Source: a virus. From it: DNA of 27,076 nucleotides. The stretch covers positions 1 to 27,076 of the IMG/VR virus record IMGVR_UViG_3300033149_005665; one strand, 5' to 3'. Shown one piece after another: positions 14,969 to 23,337 of this stretch. The position numbers were made by a program, and so were the translations under genes. How positions within the stretch are numbered: the stretch's first letter is position 1; the number at the start of each line of letters is the position of its first letter. The notes below the pieces were generated by a model. The model was not told the DNA's origin. It worked only from the letters and a program-made list of their open reading frames with translations, and searched no databases.

Positions 14969-16370
14969 CACTTTCCTCCTTTATAGGTTTAACGCCCCAT
15001 CGCTCCGCCAGGCTCTCGACTGACGTGAAGCGATCATCATCGTTATAAGAATTCAAGAAATTCCAAATGACCTGAATTAACACCGTCCAATTCCAATCCG
15101 CCCACAACTTATACACCCCTTCCTTAATATCGCCCCAACAAACACTTTCGCCACTATCTGTCACATGAGGATGCGTATAACTTGTATTCTGATGGTCTAA
15201 ATTAACAAGATGAATATCTGCGGTTGAGGAAGATGAAAGAGAAATGCAGATCCGAAACCGACCGAGAGGATAAATCATCCCATTGTATCGAATCCTAGCC
15301 TCTGTTGTATCAAATTCCAACCAAGAATTGCAAAACCCAATTCGTTCGATAAACGGAAAAGACGCTATTTCCTGTAACTGAGCCTCGACATCCTTACGAA
15401 TGACCGCTCTGCGATCCGCAGTTGCCTTAGCCAACGCTTCCTTCTCCTTAGATATTGCTGCTGAAATAGAAATCATCGAATGTATCGTCTTGTCTACCTC
15501 CCTTTTTATTCCATTTAAGGGTGGAATCTGTGCAATGAAACTGTCGACTCCGGCTTGAAAAGCTTGCTCATACGAATCTGGAGAGCCTGCGAAAAGCTCC
15601 GCTATTCTTCGAAACTGTCTGGCGCGTTGTCGTTTTTCCTGCGGATCATCGACCTTCTCTGATTTTAGCTTATTCAGCTCATCCAACACAAACTTAGCGG
15701 AAAAATAGGCGGACACTGCCATTTTGAACTCTTTCTGTTTCTCATCAAAAGCGGCTGCCAAAACCGAAATCTTATCCCTCAACCCCCGCTCTATTCGACC
15801 GGACTGTGAAATCAACCTATCCGTAACTGCGTCGACCACCCTTGGTTCCACACTTGTGATCAAAATGCGCTGACGAGCCTGCTCCTCCGCCTTTCTCAAT
15901 TTTTCCATCCTATTTGATTGAGCTGCGGAACGAACGTTGGGAACCGAAACTGACCGCAACCTACCATGCTCATCCACTCGCAGCTCTGTCTGAACTTCTT
16001 CTGGTTCGAGTATCGGGTACCTGCGAAAAGCTGCCTGAATCCGTCGTTGAACTTCACTAACCTCAATCCGCATCTCATCCAATACTGCCTGAACCCTATT
16101 TAAAGTCTCGGATGACAATCGAGGCTCTGAACCGGTATCTTCCGTAACTGATTGACCTTGAATCTGATGCCACTGCCAACCTTTCTCCTGACAAATATCT
16201 CTTATAATATTAAAAGACTCAGGATGAACACAAATATTGCCATCCTGATCCACGAATCCCAAAAAAGAACGATTACGAACTGATGCTAAGACGGTGGAGG
16301 CGGGAACAACTTCGCCACCCGCTGTCTTAACGACCCCCACCGCCCAAGAAGCATCAAGAAGGAACCGCAT
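14946..16370 (-). CDS. E2-like ubiquitin-conjugating protein with a long helical N-terminal region
   Basis: The last ~130 residues of 474 fit a prokaryotic E2 (UBC-like) domain: YPLGRFRICISL (368-378, central strands), then THPHVTDSGESVCWGD (399-414), in which HPH and C411 correspond to the HPN and active-site Cys of E2 enzymes, followed by helices (VLIQVIWNFLNSYNDDDRF). The N-terminal part starts with a small domain (about 1-75) and continues as long charged helices (150-335), possibly a coiled coil. That region has no recognised family and may hold the target or the E1. It should accept the Ubl from the E1 encoded next (23-base overlap) and pass it on to a protein. It starts three bases after the Ubl stop. 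Confidence 0.85.
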   Translation of the reverse strand: MRFLLDASWAVGVVKTAGGEVVPASTVLASVRNRSFLGFVDQDGNICVHPESFNIIRDICQEKGWQWHQIQGQSVTEDTGSEPRLSSETLNRVQAVLDEMRIEVSEVQRRIQAAFRRYPILEPEEVQTELRVDEHGRLRSVSVPNVRSAAQSNRMEKLRKAEEQARQRILITSVEPRVVDAVTDRLISQSGRIERGLRDKISVLAAAFDEKQKEFKMAVSAYFSAKFVLDELNKLKSEKVDDPQEKRQRARQFRRIAELFAGSPDSYEQAFQAGVDSFIAQIPPLNGIKREVDKTIHSMISISAAISKEKEALAKATADRRAVIRKDVEAQLQEIASFPFIERIGFCNSWLEFDTTEARIRYNGMIYPLGRFRICISLSSSSTADIHLVNLDHQNTSYTHPHVTDSGESVCWGDIKEGVYKLWADWNWTVLIQVIWNFLNSYNDDDRFTSVESLAERWGVKPIKEESDGVSQTG

Positions 16371-16373
16371 CCT

Positions 16374-16607
16374 TCACCCCGCTACAATAGAATCGACTAA
16401 AACCAAACCGTCTCCGGGTTTAACTATCGCTGCTTCATCGACCTGCTGACCGTTAAGGAAATACTGCTCTGCTCCACCCTCCAAAATGCCGCGCTCGATT
16501 AAAGTCTGAATAGACACTCCTTCCGGTTCCTCAATCACGACGGTTTTAGGTGGACGGCCTAAATGTAGAACCCTTATGCCTTCATTCGCTATCGCATTTT
16601 CTGACAT
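16374..16607 (-). CDS. Ubiquitin-like/ThiS-like beta-grasp modifier
   Basis: The 77 residues follow the beta-grasp pattern: strands IRVLHLG and KTVVIEEPEG, helix SIQTLIERGI, then YFLNGQQVDEAAIVKPGDGL and a final strand LVLVDSIVAG. The 'NG-x-x-V-d, i-x-x-GD-x-l' signature is that of ThiS/MoaD and bacterial Ubls. The C-terminus is Ala-Gly, not Gly-Gly, with nothing after it, so no processing is needed. With E1, E2 and JAB genes directly following, it is most probably a conjugated modifier rather than a sulfur carrier. AAGGAGG six bases before the ATG predicts strong translation, and a copy of the three-fold motif lies 30 bases upstream. Confidence 0.85.
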   Translation of the reverse strand: MSENAIANEGIRVLHLGRPPKTVVIEEPEGVSIQTLIERGILEGGAEQYFLNGQQVDEAAIVKPGDGLVLVDSIVAG

Positions 16608-16636
16608 TTAAAACCTCCTTATTAAAATCTCACTAT

Positions 16637-16927
16637 CTATATTGTCACATTCTCTAAATTTTCACAGCTCTTAATAGACTCATAAAGTTTCTGTGCGTCG
16701 TCCTCCAACATCTGTTTACCATATCTAAGAATCAACTCCTTCTGCGTCTCCGCAAAAGACGAACCCTTCTCGGCGTCCCAGTACTCTAAAACTCGCTCCA
16801 TACCTATCGTCATGGCTACCACTAAAGGCTCGAGATCGGCTTCAAACTTCGAATCTGCCACCCTAAGCTGTTGAGTTAGCTGGTAAAGAAGCATTCGAAA
16901 GTAAACCGCTTTTTCGTAAAAATTCAT
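16637..16927 (-). CDS. Unknown helical protein before the Ubl gene
   Basis: From ATG 16927 this protein has 96 residues and is almost entirely helical (YEKAVYFRMLLYQLTQQLRV, EPLVVAMTIGMERVLEYW). It has no recognised family. The ATG has GAGGAG ten bases upstream; a TTG six codons earlier and an ATG at 16894 are alternatives. It overlaps the preceding gene by 65 bases, unusually long here, so the later start may be the true one. Its last codons carry motif copy 3. By position it could be an adaptor or a target of the Ubl system; this is only guilt by association. Confidence 0.6.
   Translation of the reverse strand: MNFYEKAVYFRMLLYQLTQQLRVADSKFEADLEPLVVAMTIGMERVLEYWDAEKGSSFAETQKELILRYGKQMLEDDAQKLYESIKSCENLENVTI
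16638..16665 (-). promoter_or_regulatory. Conserved 28-bp motif, copy 3 (before the Ubl gene)
   Basis: On the minus strand GTGAAAATTT, eight bases, then TGACAATATA, 30 bases before the Ubl ATG. The same two blocks with the same 8-base gap occur at 17489-17516 and 24688-24715. With the preceding G, each copy is a direct repeat of roughly GTGAMAATTW with a 17-base period. Confidence 0.6.
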
Positions 16928-17471
16928 CGACTTTACTCTCCTCAAACATTAAAGTTGGTGGAGTCTTATGTATGACACGCCGAAGATACGATTTAAACTC
17001 TAAAAAATCTGAGTCGGTTCTAACTTCGAAAAGTTTTCTGCCGACCACCCTCGAAACCGCTCCGAACATTGAACAGTAAAGATAGCTGTCTGCGCCTACC
17101 AACGCATTTGAAGACGGTCTTACCATTCTGAAATACAACATAGGACAGCTTTTGCAGTCCAACCCATGACTCATACAAAACCCACACCACGGATCTGATG
17201 ATGGAAAAAAGAAAAGACTGAAAAAGGAATGAACAAACCGGCGACCGTTGACTGTCTTGATTCTGCACGCTCTATTTAGAACTAACCAGCGAATAGAATC
17301 CAGCCACAACGCTGCATCATACGCACGACGTGGATCTCCGGGATACAGCACTAGCGCATCTACTGCTGCACCATACGCTTTCAGAAAAACATCAAAACAA
17401 ACATCATTAAGATGAACCGAAAAAACTTCCGCCGCAGCCGCAACATTTACCAACGACTCATCCAATACCAT
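16863..17471 (-). CDS. Unknown protein with a CxxC-CxxC cluster
   Basis: This is a 202-residue protein with no recognised family. The centre has WCGFCMSHGLDCKSCPMLYF (about 95-114), a compact four-cysteine, probably zinc-binding cluster; a similar CxxC-x-CxxCP arrangement appears in the protein at 26300-26932. Around it are helices rich in Ala, Leu and Arg (DAALWLDSIRWLVLNRACRI) and an unusual Phe/Ser run (FFSLFFFPSSDPW). ATG with GGTGGAGG nine bases upstream. It is the first gene after the recombination block and lies 17 bases behind motif copy 2, so it may head the transcript that includes the Ubl cassette. Confidence 0.65.
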   Translation of the reverse strand: MVLDESLVNVAAAAEVFSVHLNDVCFDVFLKAYGAAVDALVLYPGDPRRAYDAALWLDSIRWLVLNRACRIKTVNGRRFVHSFFSLFFFPSSDPWCGFCMSHGLDCKSCPMLYFRMVRPSSNALVGADSYLYCSMFGAVSRVVGRKLFEVRTDSDFLEFKSYLRRVIHKTPPTLMFEESKVDEFLRKSGLLSNASLPANSTA

Positions 17472-17488
17472 TTCTTACCTCCACCTTC

Positions 17489-17516
17489 TTAATTGTCACG
17501 GAGCTAAAATCTTCAC
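17489..17516 (-). promoter_or_regulatory. Conserved 28-bp motif, copy 2
   Basis: Minus strand: GTGAAGATTT, eight bases, TGACAATTAA, ending 17 bases before the ATG of the 202-residue gene and immediately before its GGTGGAGG ribosome site. It overlaps the last codons of the ParB-like gene. Spacing is identical to the other two copies; the eight middle bases are unrelated, which points to a two-part binding site rather than a recent duplication. Confidence 0.6.
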
Positions 17517-18154
17517 TTCTTCGTTTTTATTTCGAAATTGGATCCCTCATACTTCATACAAAGACTCAAAAAATCTGCCTCCAAAGATTGGCGTTGTGTT
17601 TCCAGAACCGACATAGGACACGTGAAGACCACCTCACAGCGGCGGTGGTCGTCGTTCGATGTGGATGCAGGCTGCGGCACATGCGGCGCCTCGAAAACGT
17701 CGCTATCCGCCTCTCTCCACCTTAAAAGATCTTCCAAATATGCTGGATCCCAACCGACCAAATACTCCTTCTGTTGTGATGTGGCTTCCAAGTACCAATT
17801 AATCAACTCATCATAATCCCAAGAGGCTTCCTCGGCTATCCTGCCTTCCGAAAGAATATAAGTCATGTACTCTTCCGCGCTAAGATTAACTCGAACGCAT
17901 TTAATCTTATCAAGATTTAAAACTTTCGCCGCTTCCAACCGACAATATCCGCCCAAAAGAGTATTATCTGCTGAAACTATACACGGATCCACGAACCCAT
18001 AACGACGAATCGACTCGACCATATGATCAACCTGGTCTTTGGGATGAATTTTTGGATTTCTCAGCAATTTAAGATCCTTTATAGAAATCCATTCTATTTC
18101 ATTAAAATGTTCACGCAACTGCTCCTCCAATCTGTTTGATAGTTGAAACTCCAT
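17513..18154 (-). CDS. ParB/Srx-fold protein, third and divergent copy
   Basis: The first 120 of 213 residues form a ParB N-terminal-like domain: EWISIKDLKLLRNPKIHPKD (21-40), MVESIRRYGFVDPCIV (45-60) and LLGGYCRLEAAKVLNL (66-81), matching the 'GexRleAak' box of ParB. The rest (EASWDYDELINWYL, GWDPAYLEDLL) resembles regions found in ParB-like proteins next to or fused with phage DNA methylases ('nWdeel-eel' pattern). No methylase is attached here. It overlaps the Rad50-like gene by 44 bases, so it is read with the recombination genes. It is clearly different from the paired ParB-like proteins in the packaging region. Confidence 0.8.
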   Translation of the reverse strand: MEFQLSNRLEEQLREHFNEIEWISIKDLKLLRNPKIHPKDQVDHMVESIRRYGFVDPCIVSADNTLLGGYCRLEAAKVLNLDKIKCVRVNLSAEEYMTYILSEGRIAEEASWDYDELINWYLEATSQQKEYLVGWDPAYLEDLLRWREADSDVFEAPHVPQPASTSNDDHRRCEVVFTCPMSVLETQRQSLEADFLSLCMKYEGSNFEIKTKK

Positions 18155-19937
18155 CCTTGCTCTTAAACACCCTTATCTCACCGTCGAAATCACCGATTAG
18201 AAAATTATGCGAAATAACATACACACCCCGCTCCTCTGCCCTGCTCTTTAACAAACTCAAAAGCCGCTCTGAACCAGAATCATCTAAATTCTCAAACACC
18301 TCGTCGAAAATTTGAATGTTCGTATCCACTCCAGTCTGATACGAAATTAAATCATGAAGAGCGAGAAGAACGATAACATCTATCTTGCGTTTCTCGCCGC
18401 CTGAGCTTTGTGAATACTCCACGCCGGACAAAGAAGACGTTTCGACCACAAACCGTTCTCTTGTCTCTCCCGATGAGACGGTCGTATAATTCTTAAACTC
18501 AATCCGAACCTCGCCATCTACGAGAAACTGCGAGTAATTCTCGGATGCCTGATTAAGAAACGGCAACACATTCTCCAAAACCAGCGTCCTGATTCCACGA
18601 TTTGAAAACCCCACCAGCCAAAAATCTAATCCTTCGATTACTGAATCTATAACCGAAAGGCGATGGTTAATCTTCGCTTCTTTCGCTTCCAAATCATCTA
18701 TCAACCTATCAATCTCCGCCTGCTCCTTCTTCTTTTCTTCCACCCTTCTTTTCTCTGCCTTCATATCTGTTAGAAGCTGCGCTTCCTCGACTTCAAGACT
18801 TCGAACCTTCTTATCTAACTTCCTCTTAATTTCTCTAAAGGCACGCAACTTTTCCTCGACCCTTCCAAACGATGCCTGAGACTCCACCAACTTGTTCTCT
18901 TTAATTCGTAGCTCCTCCTCCAACGCTCCTTGACCGGCTAGCAAAGATTCCAGCCGAGACTCTGACGTTTTTCTTACTTCAACTGCCGTCTCGGAATCTA
19001 TAACACGCTTACAGACCGCACAAGGCTTACCTACTACCTTTTTCCATTGCGCCAACTCTTCACGAAGATTATTTATCTCTTTTTGATTAGCCCTTAACTT
19101 AGCCGCTATCGAAGAACACTCCGCCTTTAACGCCGCTACGAATCCGGATCTTTCAAAAACCTCCGCCTCAATCTTCTCCATGGCATCTTCGACTTCCTCA
19201 ACCTTTTTCTTCAAATTGGACAACTCCTTTCGAACTCTCTCTAACTCCTTCTTATGATTAGAATGCGACGGTGACTTGTTAAAAAGATTTTTTCGTCGAG
19301 CCTCCAACGCTTCAATATCACTCCTTAAATGATAAAGTTCCAACTCCAACGATGACTTTTCCGTTAAATACTCCTTCTTAGTCTCGAATGCCCTCTGCCT
19401 GCAATCAGCCACCCATCCGAGTGCCAAAATTTCATCGAACACCTTCTTTTTCTCCGCATCGGTTGCCTGAACAAATCTTGACGGCAACCCCTGACCGTAA
19501 CAAACGGCATTCTTAAAAATATCGAATGAAAACCCCAACTCGCTCACTATTCTAGCGTTTGTTTCTACCTGTTTTGAACCGGTGAGATCCACGTCTCTGG
19601 TTATATTACGAAACTCCACCGAATTTTCGCGGACAGGATGATTTCTAGTTCGATAAACCTGAAACTCTTCCTCGCCTTTCTGAAAAATAACCGATACCTC
19701 ACAATAATCCGCTCTTCTGCGAATCACCGAATCCGGCGACACTCCTCTAAGAGTCTTACCGAACAGCGCGAAGACCAGACACTCCGCTATCGAAGACTTT
19801 CCCGCTCCATTAGAAGACGCTATCGCACTCTCCACTTCGCCCAAAATCAAATACAACCCTTTATCGTTAAACTTAAAATCGAGCCGCTCGAACGACATAA
19901 AATTCTTCGCTTCGACCTTCAAAAACCTAACTTTCAT
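18111..19937 (-). CDS. sbcC: SbcC/Rad50-like ATPase subunit (T4 gp46-like)
   Basis: This 608-residue SMC-like ATPase partners the Mre11-like nuclease in resecting DNA ends for recombination. Walker A is SSNGAGKSS (41-49); long coiled coils run from about 180 to 430, with a zinc hook CAVC (C306, C309) in the middle; the signature SSGGEKR is at 511-517, Walker B QIFDE at 542-546, and a His switch-like VISHNF follows at 574-579. The size is that of gp46 (560 residues) rather than cellular SbcC (over 1000). It overlaps the nuclease gene by 11 bases, the usual sbcD-sbcC order. Confidence 0.93.
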   Translation of the reverse strand: MKVRFLKVEAKNFMSFERLDFKFNDKGLYLILGEVESAIASSNGAGKSSIAECLVFALFGKTLRGVSPDSVIRRRADYCEVSVIFQKGEEEFQVYRTRNHPVRENSVEFRNITRDVDLTGSKQVETNARIVSELGFSFDIFKNAVCYGQGLPSRFVQATDAEKKKVFDEILALGWVADCRQRAFETKKEYLTEKSSLELELYHLRSDIEALEARRKNLFNKSPSHSNHKKELERVRKELSNLKKKVEEVEDAMEKIEAEVFERSGFVAALKAECSSIAAKLRANQKEINNLREELAQWKKVVGKPCAVCKRVIDSETAVEVRKTSESRLESLLAGQGALEEELRIKENKLVESQASFGRVEEKLRAFREIKRKLDKKVRSLEVEEAQLLTDMKAEKRRVEEKKKEQAEIDRLIDDLEAKEAKINHRLSVIDSVIEGLDFWLVGFSNRGIRTLVLENVLPFLNQASENYSQFLVDGEVRIEFKNYTTVSSGETRERFVVETSSLSGVEYSQSSGGEKRKIDVIVLLALHDLISYQTGVDTNIQIFDEVFENLDDSGSERLLSLLKSRAEERGVYVISHNFLIGDFDGEIRVFKSKDGVSTIKQIGGAVA

Positions 19938-21039
19938 CCCAGATCTCCTCCAACGCCTTCCTCTCGATCTCCGTTAACGCCAACCTAGATGTGGACTCGA
20001 ACAACACCTGGCCCGTCCTGGAAAACTTAACCCGATCCTCCTCGTGATCCACCGTCCGCTTAACGTACTTATCAATCAGCTCTTTTGGACTATCGAGTAA
20101 AAACAAAGAAGACGGATCAACATTCACTTCCTTTGCCGATTTAGCCACTACGAACCGCACATTCTCCGGCATTTCTGCTGGAAGCGCATCTGGAAAAATG
20201 CGATAATAATCTTTATCATTAAACTCTACCTCATCTGCCCGATCCCTAACAGTGATGAAAGCTGGATGTTTAAAATAAACTCTGGAAACCTTATGAGCCA
20301 CACTTCTAACTCCTTCCACCTCCACAACACGAAGATCCACCCTCCACGCACTACCACCACCGCATTCATCTCCAAAATTATGAGGAATTGCCGCTCCAGG
20401 GATAAGAACGTTGTTCATCAAAAAAGGCATATGGTAATGCCCGACCACCGAAAACGCGAAATTTGCCATCAGAAAATGCGGATCGAACCCATTCTTAATC
20501 CAGAACGGCAATCCAAATTCCTCGCCTTTAACATTGCCATGTGCAACCAGAACGAACGGAGCGTCGAACTCGACATTTTTCATGCTTTCCTCCAACCACT
20601 CCTGCACCAAAGCGTCCTCTCTATACGGAAGACAGAAAAACCCCCACGTCTCACCCTGTGAATCTTTCAACTTTACAACTTCATCCAAAAAGAAGCGTCT
20701 ATTCTCCGTTTTGAAATCGCCAACAAGCTCCCTAAAAGCTGAAAGAGCCGAATAACCAGACCTGGTTAAATCATGATTGCCCGAACAAGCTATGAACGGC
20801 TTCTTCAACTTCGCCAATATCTCCTTCGCTCTAGCCAACGAAACAACGTCGACTTTCCCTCTCTCTTCAAAAAAATCTCCTGAAAAAACTAAACAGTCAA
20901 CTGAAGGATGATTTGCTAACTCGACGATCCTTTCCAACCGGCGCAATATCTCCAACCGTCTAGAATTATCTCCCTCTTTAAACGTGGCGAACATCCTAAA
21001 AGGATGAACGTGTAAATCAGAAAAAACAACGATCCTCAT
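19927..21039 (-). CDS. sbcD: SbcD/Mre11-like nuclease (T4 gp47-like)
   Basis: All calcineurin-type phosphoesterase motifs are visible in the 370 residues: FSDLHVH (D8, H10), FSGDFFEE (D55), CSGNHD (N88, H89), VAHGNVKG (H167) and VGHYHMPF (H201, H203), which would bind two Mn ions. The C-terminal part lacks motifs and should bind the ATPase subunit. Starts in an ATGA overlap with the RuvC-like gene and runs 11 bases into the Rad50-like gene. The complex would process double-strand ends for replication by recombination. Confidence 0.93.
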   Translation of the reverse strand: MRIVVFSDLHVHPFRMFATFKEGDNSRRLEILRRLERIVELANHPSVDCLVFSGDFFEERGKVDVVSLARAKEILAKLKKPFIACSGNHDLTRSGYSALSAFRELVGDFKTENRRFFLDEVVKLKDSQGETWGFFCLPYREDALVQEWLEESMKNVEFDAPFVLVAHGNVKGEEFGLPFWIKNGFDPHFLMANFAFSVVGHYHMPFLMNNVLIPGAAIPHNFGDECGGGSAWRVDLRVVEVEGVRSVAHKVSRVYFKHPAFITVRDRADEVEFNDKDYYRIFPDALPAEMPENVRFVVAKSAKEVNVDPSSLFLLDSPKELIDKYVKRTVDHEEDRVKFSRTGQVLFESTSRLALTEIERKALEEIWDES

Positions 21040-21521
21040 CCGTACCTCTCCTCTGCCATCTTCAAAAGAAAAAGAGCATCCGCCTCGTTGTGATTTTCTA
21101 TTTTTCGGCGGAACTCTTTTTTTGCTGCTTGAAGAATCTCGACCTTAGACACATTTCCCTTTCCGACAACAAACTTTTTCAACTCCGACGGAGTGACTGC
21201 AAAATAATTCACACCCATCCGGTCGCATTCTTCCAAGACTCGTGTCGACATACCGTACAACACCTCATAGGCTGGCCCACTTTTTAGCTCATAAGGCTTC
21301 TCATAGACAACGAGTGAAACCTTTTTCTTTTTCAAAAAATCCAAAAACCAAACGCGAAAATTAAGAAAAATCATCCCTCTAGAGTCGCCTCGCCGCAGCG
21401 AAAAATCCTCAACTCCGCTTTCTCTGGTCTTGCCGTCTGAAAAAGCCCAACCTGTTTGCAGACCCAGATCAAGAGCGAAAATTCTAGTCCGACTCCTTCT
21501 CTTCTTCCGTTGCGGAACCAT
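21036..21521 (-). CDS. ruvC: RuvC-like Holliday junction resolvase
   Basis: RNase H-fold endonuclease of 161 residues. Acidic residues are at the expected sites: FALDLGLQTGWA (D18), VVYEKPYE (E74) and HNEADAL (E146, D148); the block KGNVSKVEIL (121-130) is also typical of phage RuvC proteins. Members cut four-way junctions, clearing branches before packaging. ATG with GGAGGATCGG upstream; overlaps recA by 38 bases and sbcD as ATGA. The N-terminus is strongly basic (QRKKRRSRTR). Confidence 0.88.
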   Translation of the reverse strand: MVPQRKKRRSRTRIFALDLGLQTGWAFSDGKTRESGVEDFSLRRGDSRGMIFLNFRVWFLDFLKKKKVSLVVYEKPYELKSGPAYEVLYGMSTRVLEECDRMGVNYFAVTPSELKKFVVGKGNVSKVEILQAAKKEFRRKIENHNEADALFLLKMAEERYG

Positions 21522-22509
21522 ATTCCGATCCTCCTTCCGCTGTTAGATAAAACGACTTCTTATACGCCTCCATCATGGCATCGCCACATTCTTCCCAAAC
21601 CTTTAAAAACTCCCTAGAAGTAAACCGTCTATCGCCGAACTGATAACTCCGAGAAGTTGGCCGTGTTATTATCTCCTCGTCGACCAAAAAATTCAGCAAT
21701 CCGCTATGACGAGGAATGCCTCTATTGAAAAATATCTCGAACGCGGCCTTCCGGTAAGGAATCCCTATCTTGCTCTTAGTTACCTCAAGTTCTCCTTTCA
21801 CCCCAACCACACGATTACCGCTTTTCAATCTTCCCTTCTTCCGCAACACGACACGAAGCCCCGCATAATACTTAGGAGCCTTGCCGCCCGCTGTGTGTGT
21901 CTTTTCTCCAAACATTACGCCTATCTTATCCCGCAGTTGATTTACGAACACCACTGCGACCCTTGTGTCGGCTATCAAATTTGTGAGGCGACGAAGACAT
22001 TTCGAGATAGCTCGTGCACGAAGAGCGACCGCGGGACGAATCAGGTCCATTGACTTCTCCTCGTACGCTATGCTGGCCTCCAACGAATCCTTAACATAAA
22101 GAATGGGAACGTCACGAAAAGAATCCGACTCCCTCGCCTTGCGGCAAAACTTCTCCATATGGCTAAAGCCTTCTTCGAGAGAATCTGCTACGAAATAAAT
22201 CAGTTTATTCAAATCTATCCCCAACACTTTGGCCCACCTAACGTCGAACGCTCGCTCCGAATCGTCCAACACCGCTATTCCACCCTGCAGCTGACACTCC
22301 TTGATAGACTGATACATAACAAGGCTCTTGCCGCTCTGCCACTCCCCTGAAATTTCTGAAATTCTAGACTCCGGCCACCCGCCGCCCATTGCCAAATCAA
22401 AGGCGACGACTCCCGTCGAAATACAGCGGATCTCCTCCTCTGCCCCTGAAAGATCAATTACGGAGAATTCACTGCGAAGACGTTCCAAATCATCTTCAAA
22501 ACTAGCCAT
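21484..22509 (-). CDS. recA: RecA-family recombinase
   Basis: A 341-residue strand-exchange ATPase. Walker A is GEWQSGKS (55-62, against GPESSGKT in E. coli RecA), Walker B is PILYVKDS (135-142, D141), and the DNA-binding L2 region NQLRDKIGVMFGEKTHTAGG (190-209) plus YYAGLRV is nearly RecA-like rather than RadA-like. Its length matches RecA; the C-terminus is acidic. The start overlaps the SSB stop (TAATG). It would coat ssDNA produced by the SbcCD complex and drive recombination with the gp32-like protein. Confidence 0.93.
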   Translation of the reverse strand: MASFEDDLERLRSEFSVIDLSGAEEEIRCISTGVVAFDLAMGGGWPESRISEISGEWQSGKSLVMYQSIKECQLQGGIAVLDDSERAFDVRWAKVLGIDLNKLIYFVADSLEEGFSHMEKFCRKARESDSFRDVPILYVKDSLEASIAYEEKSMDLIRPAVALRARAISKCLRRLTNLIADTRVAVVFVNQLRDKIGVMFGEKTHTAGGKAPKYYAGLRVVLRKKGRLKSGNRVVGVKGELEVTKSKIGIPYRKAAFEIFFNRGIPRHSGLLNFLVDEEIITRPTSRSYQFGDRRFTSREFLKVWEECGDAMMEAYKKSFYLTAEGGSEYGSATEEEKESD

Positions 22510-23300
22510 TAGCGTTCCGCCTCTCTCTTCAACTGCTCGATTCTAGACTTGCGAGACACCGACGGTATCGTAATAACGCCTGTTTCTTCTACGGTCTCCG
22601 CATTCCACTCCGAATCGTCTCCGATCTCATCCTCCGGTTCTTCCTCTTCTTCAACAAAATCTTCGCCTTCCAACATAGCTTTCATTTCTCCTTCGGACGG
22701 AACTTGATAAGGCTCGAACTCGTCGAGATTAATCGCTTGATTCATCACCGCAGGATCTACTGCTGAAGGATGCGCCGCAGGACGAATGGAATATCGCGTG
22801 TCAAACCTGCCTTCCCCTGTACGATTAACCTTAATATGACGACCGGTTTTAAGATCGTCAATTTCGCCATACTCCTCGTCGAGAAAAAGAACCAGCAGCG
22901 TATTGAACATCGTAATTCCGACATCCCATACCTGGACGCCCTTATCCAGCTCATTAATATCTAGAATGTTCATCGCGAACCGCTCTTTCGCTGAAAGATC
23001 CCTTGCCAGCTCCTTATCTTCCTTTCGACCGGAGCGTCTCAACTGCTCTACAAAATTACAGATGGGACAATTGGCATCCGCTCCCAACATTTTCCGACAA
23101 ACCACGTGGTTGCGATCTTCGCCCACTCCAAAATGTTTCAGCACCTTCTTGAAAAACACCCTGTTTGGATCTCCTGACCAATGCGGAAGAATACGAATGA
23201 CATTCTCTCCGACCTTCGGTCGCCAAAAAGACGTAGATTGACGACTCGTAAGATCTGTCAGTCTTTTGTGTTCTTCCTCCAAAAGTTCTCTTTTACTCAT
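22509..23300 (-). CDS. gp32-like single-stranded DNA-binding protein
   Basis: This 263-residue protein resembles T4 gp32. An N-terminal helical part with basic residues is followed by SFWRPKVGENVIRILP (24-39), a hallmark opening of the OB fold, and by C68, C78 and C81 (CRKMLGADANCPIC), whose spacing equals that of the Cys ligands of gp32; H56 is a likely fourth ligand. The C-terminal tail is very acidic (EEEEEPEDEIGDDSE), as in proteins that contact replication partners, but it ends with a basic segment. Strong AGGAGG site. First gene of the recA-ruvC-sbcD-sbcC run. Confidence 0.87.
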   Translation of the reverse strand: MSKRELLEEEHKRLTDLTSRQSTSFWRPKVGENVIRILPHWSGDPNRVFFKKVLKHFGVGEDRNHVVCRKMLGADANCPICNFVEQLRRSGRKEDKELARDLSAKERFAMNILDINELDKGVQVWDVGITMFNTLLVLFLDEEYGEIDDLKTGRHIKVNRTGEGRFDTRYSIRPAAHPSAVDPAVMNQAINLDEFEPYQVPSEGEMKAMLEGEDFVEEEEEPEDEIGDDSEWNAETVEETGVITIPSVSRKSRIEQLKREAER

Positions 23301-23307
23301 AATACCT

Positions 23308-23337
23308 CCTAAAACCTAAAATTTTAAACCTCTAAAA
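23308..23337 (-). promoter_or_regulatory. AU-rich repeated leader before the SSB gene, possible translational operator
   Basis: The leader directly before the SSB ribosome site contains, on the minus strand, TTTTAGA (23331-23337), then TTTAAAA, then two exact tandem TTTTAGG units (23315-23321, 23308-23314), the last running into AGGAGG. T4 gp32 is known to bind an unstructured, UUAAA-rich leader of its own mRNA; this leader could work the same way. Confidence 0.4.
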
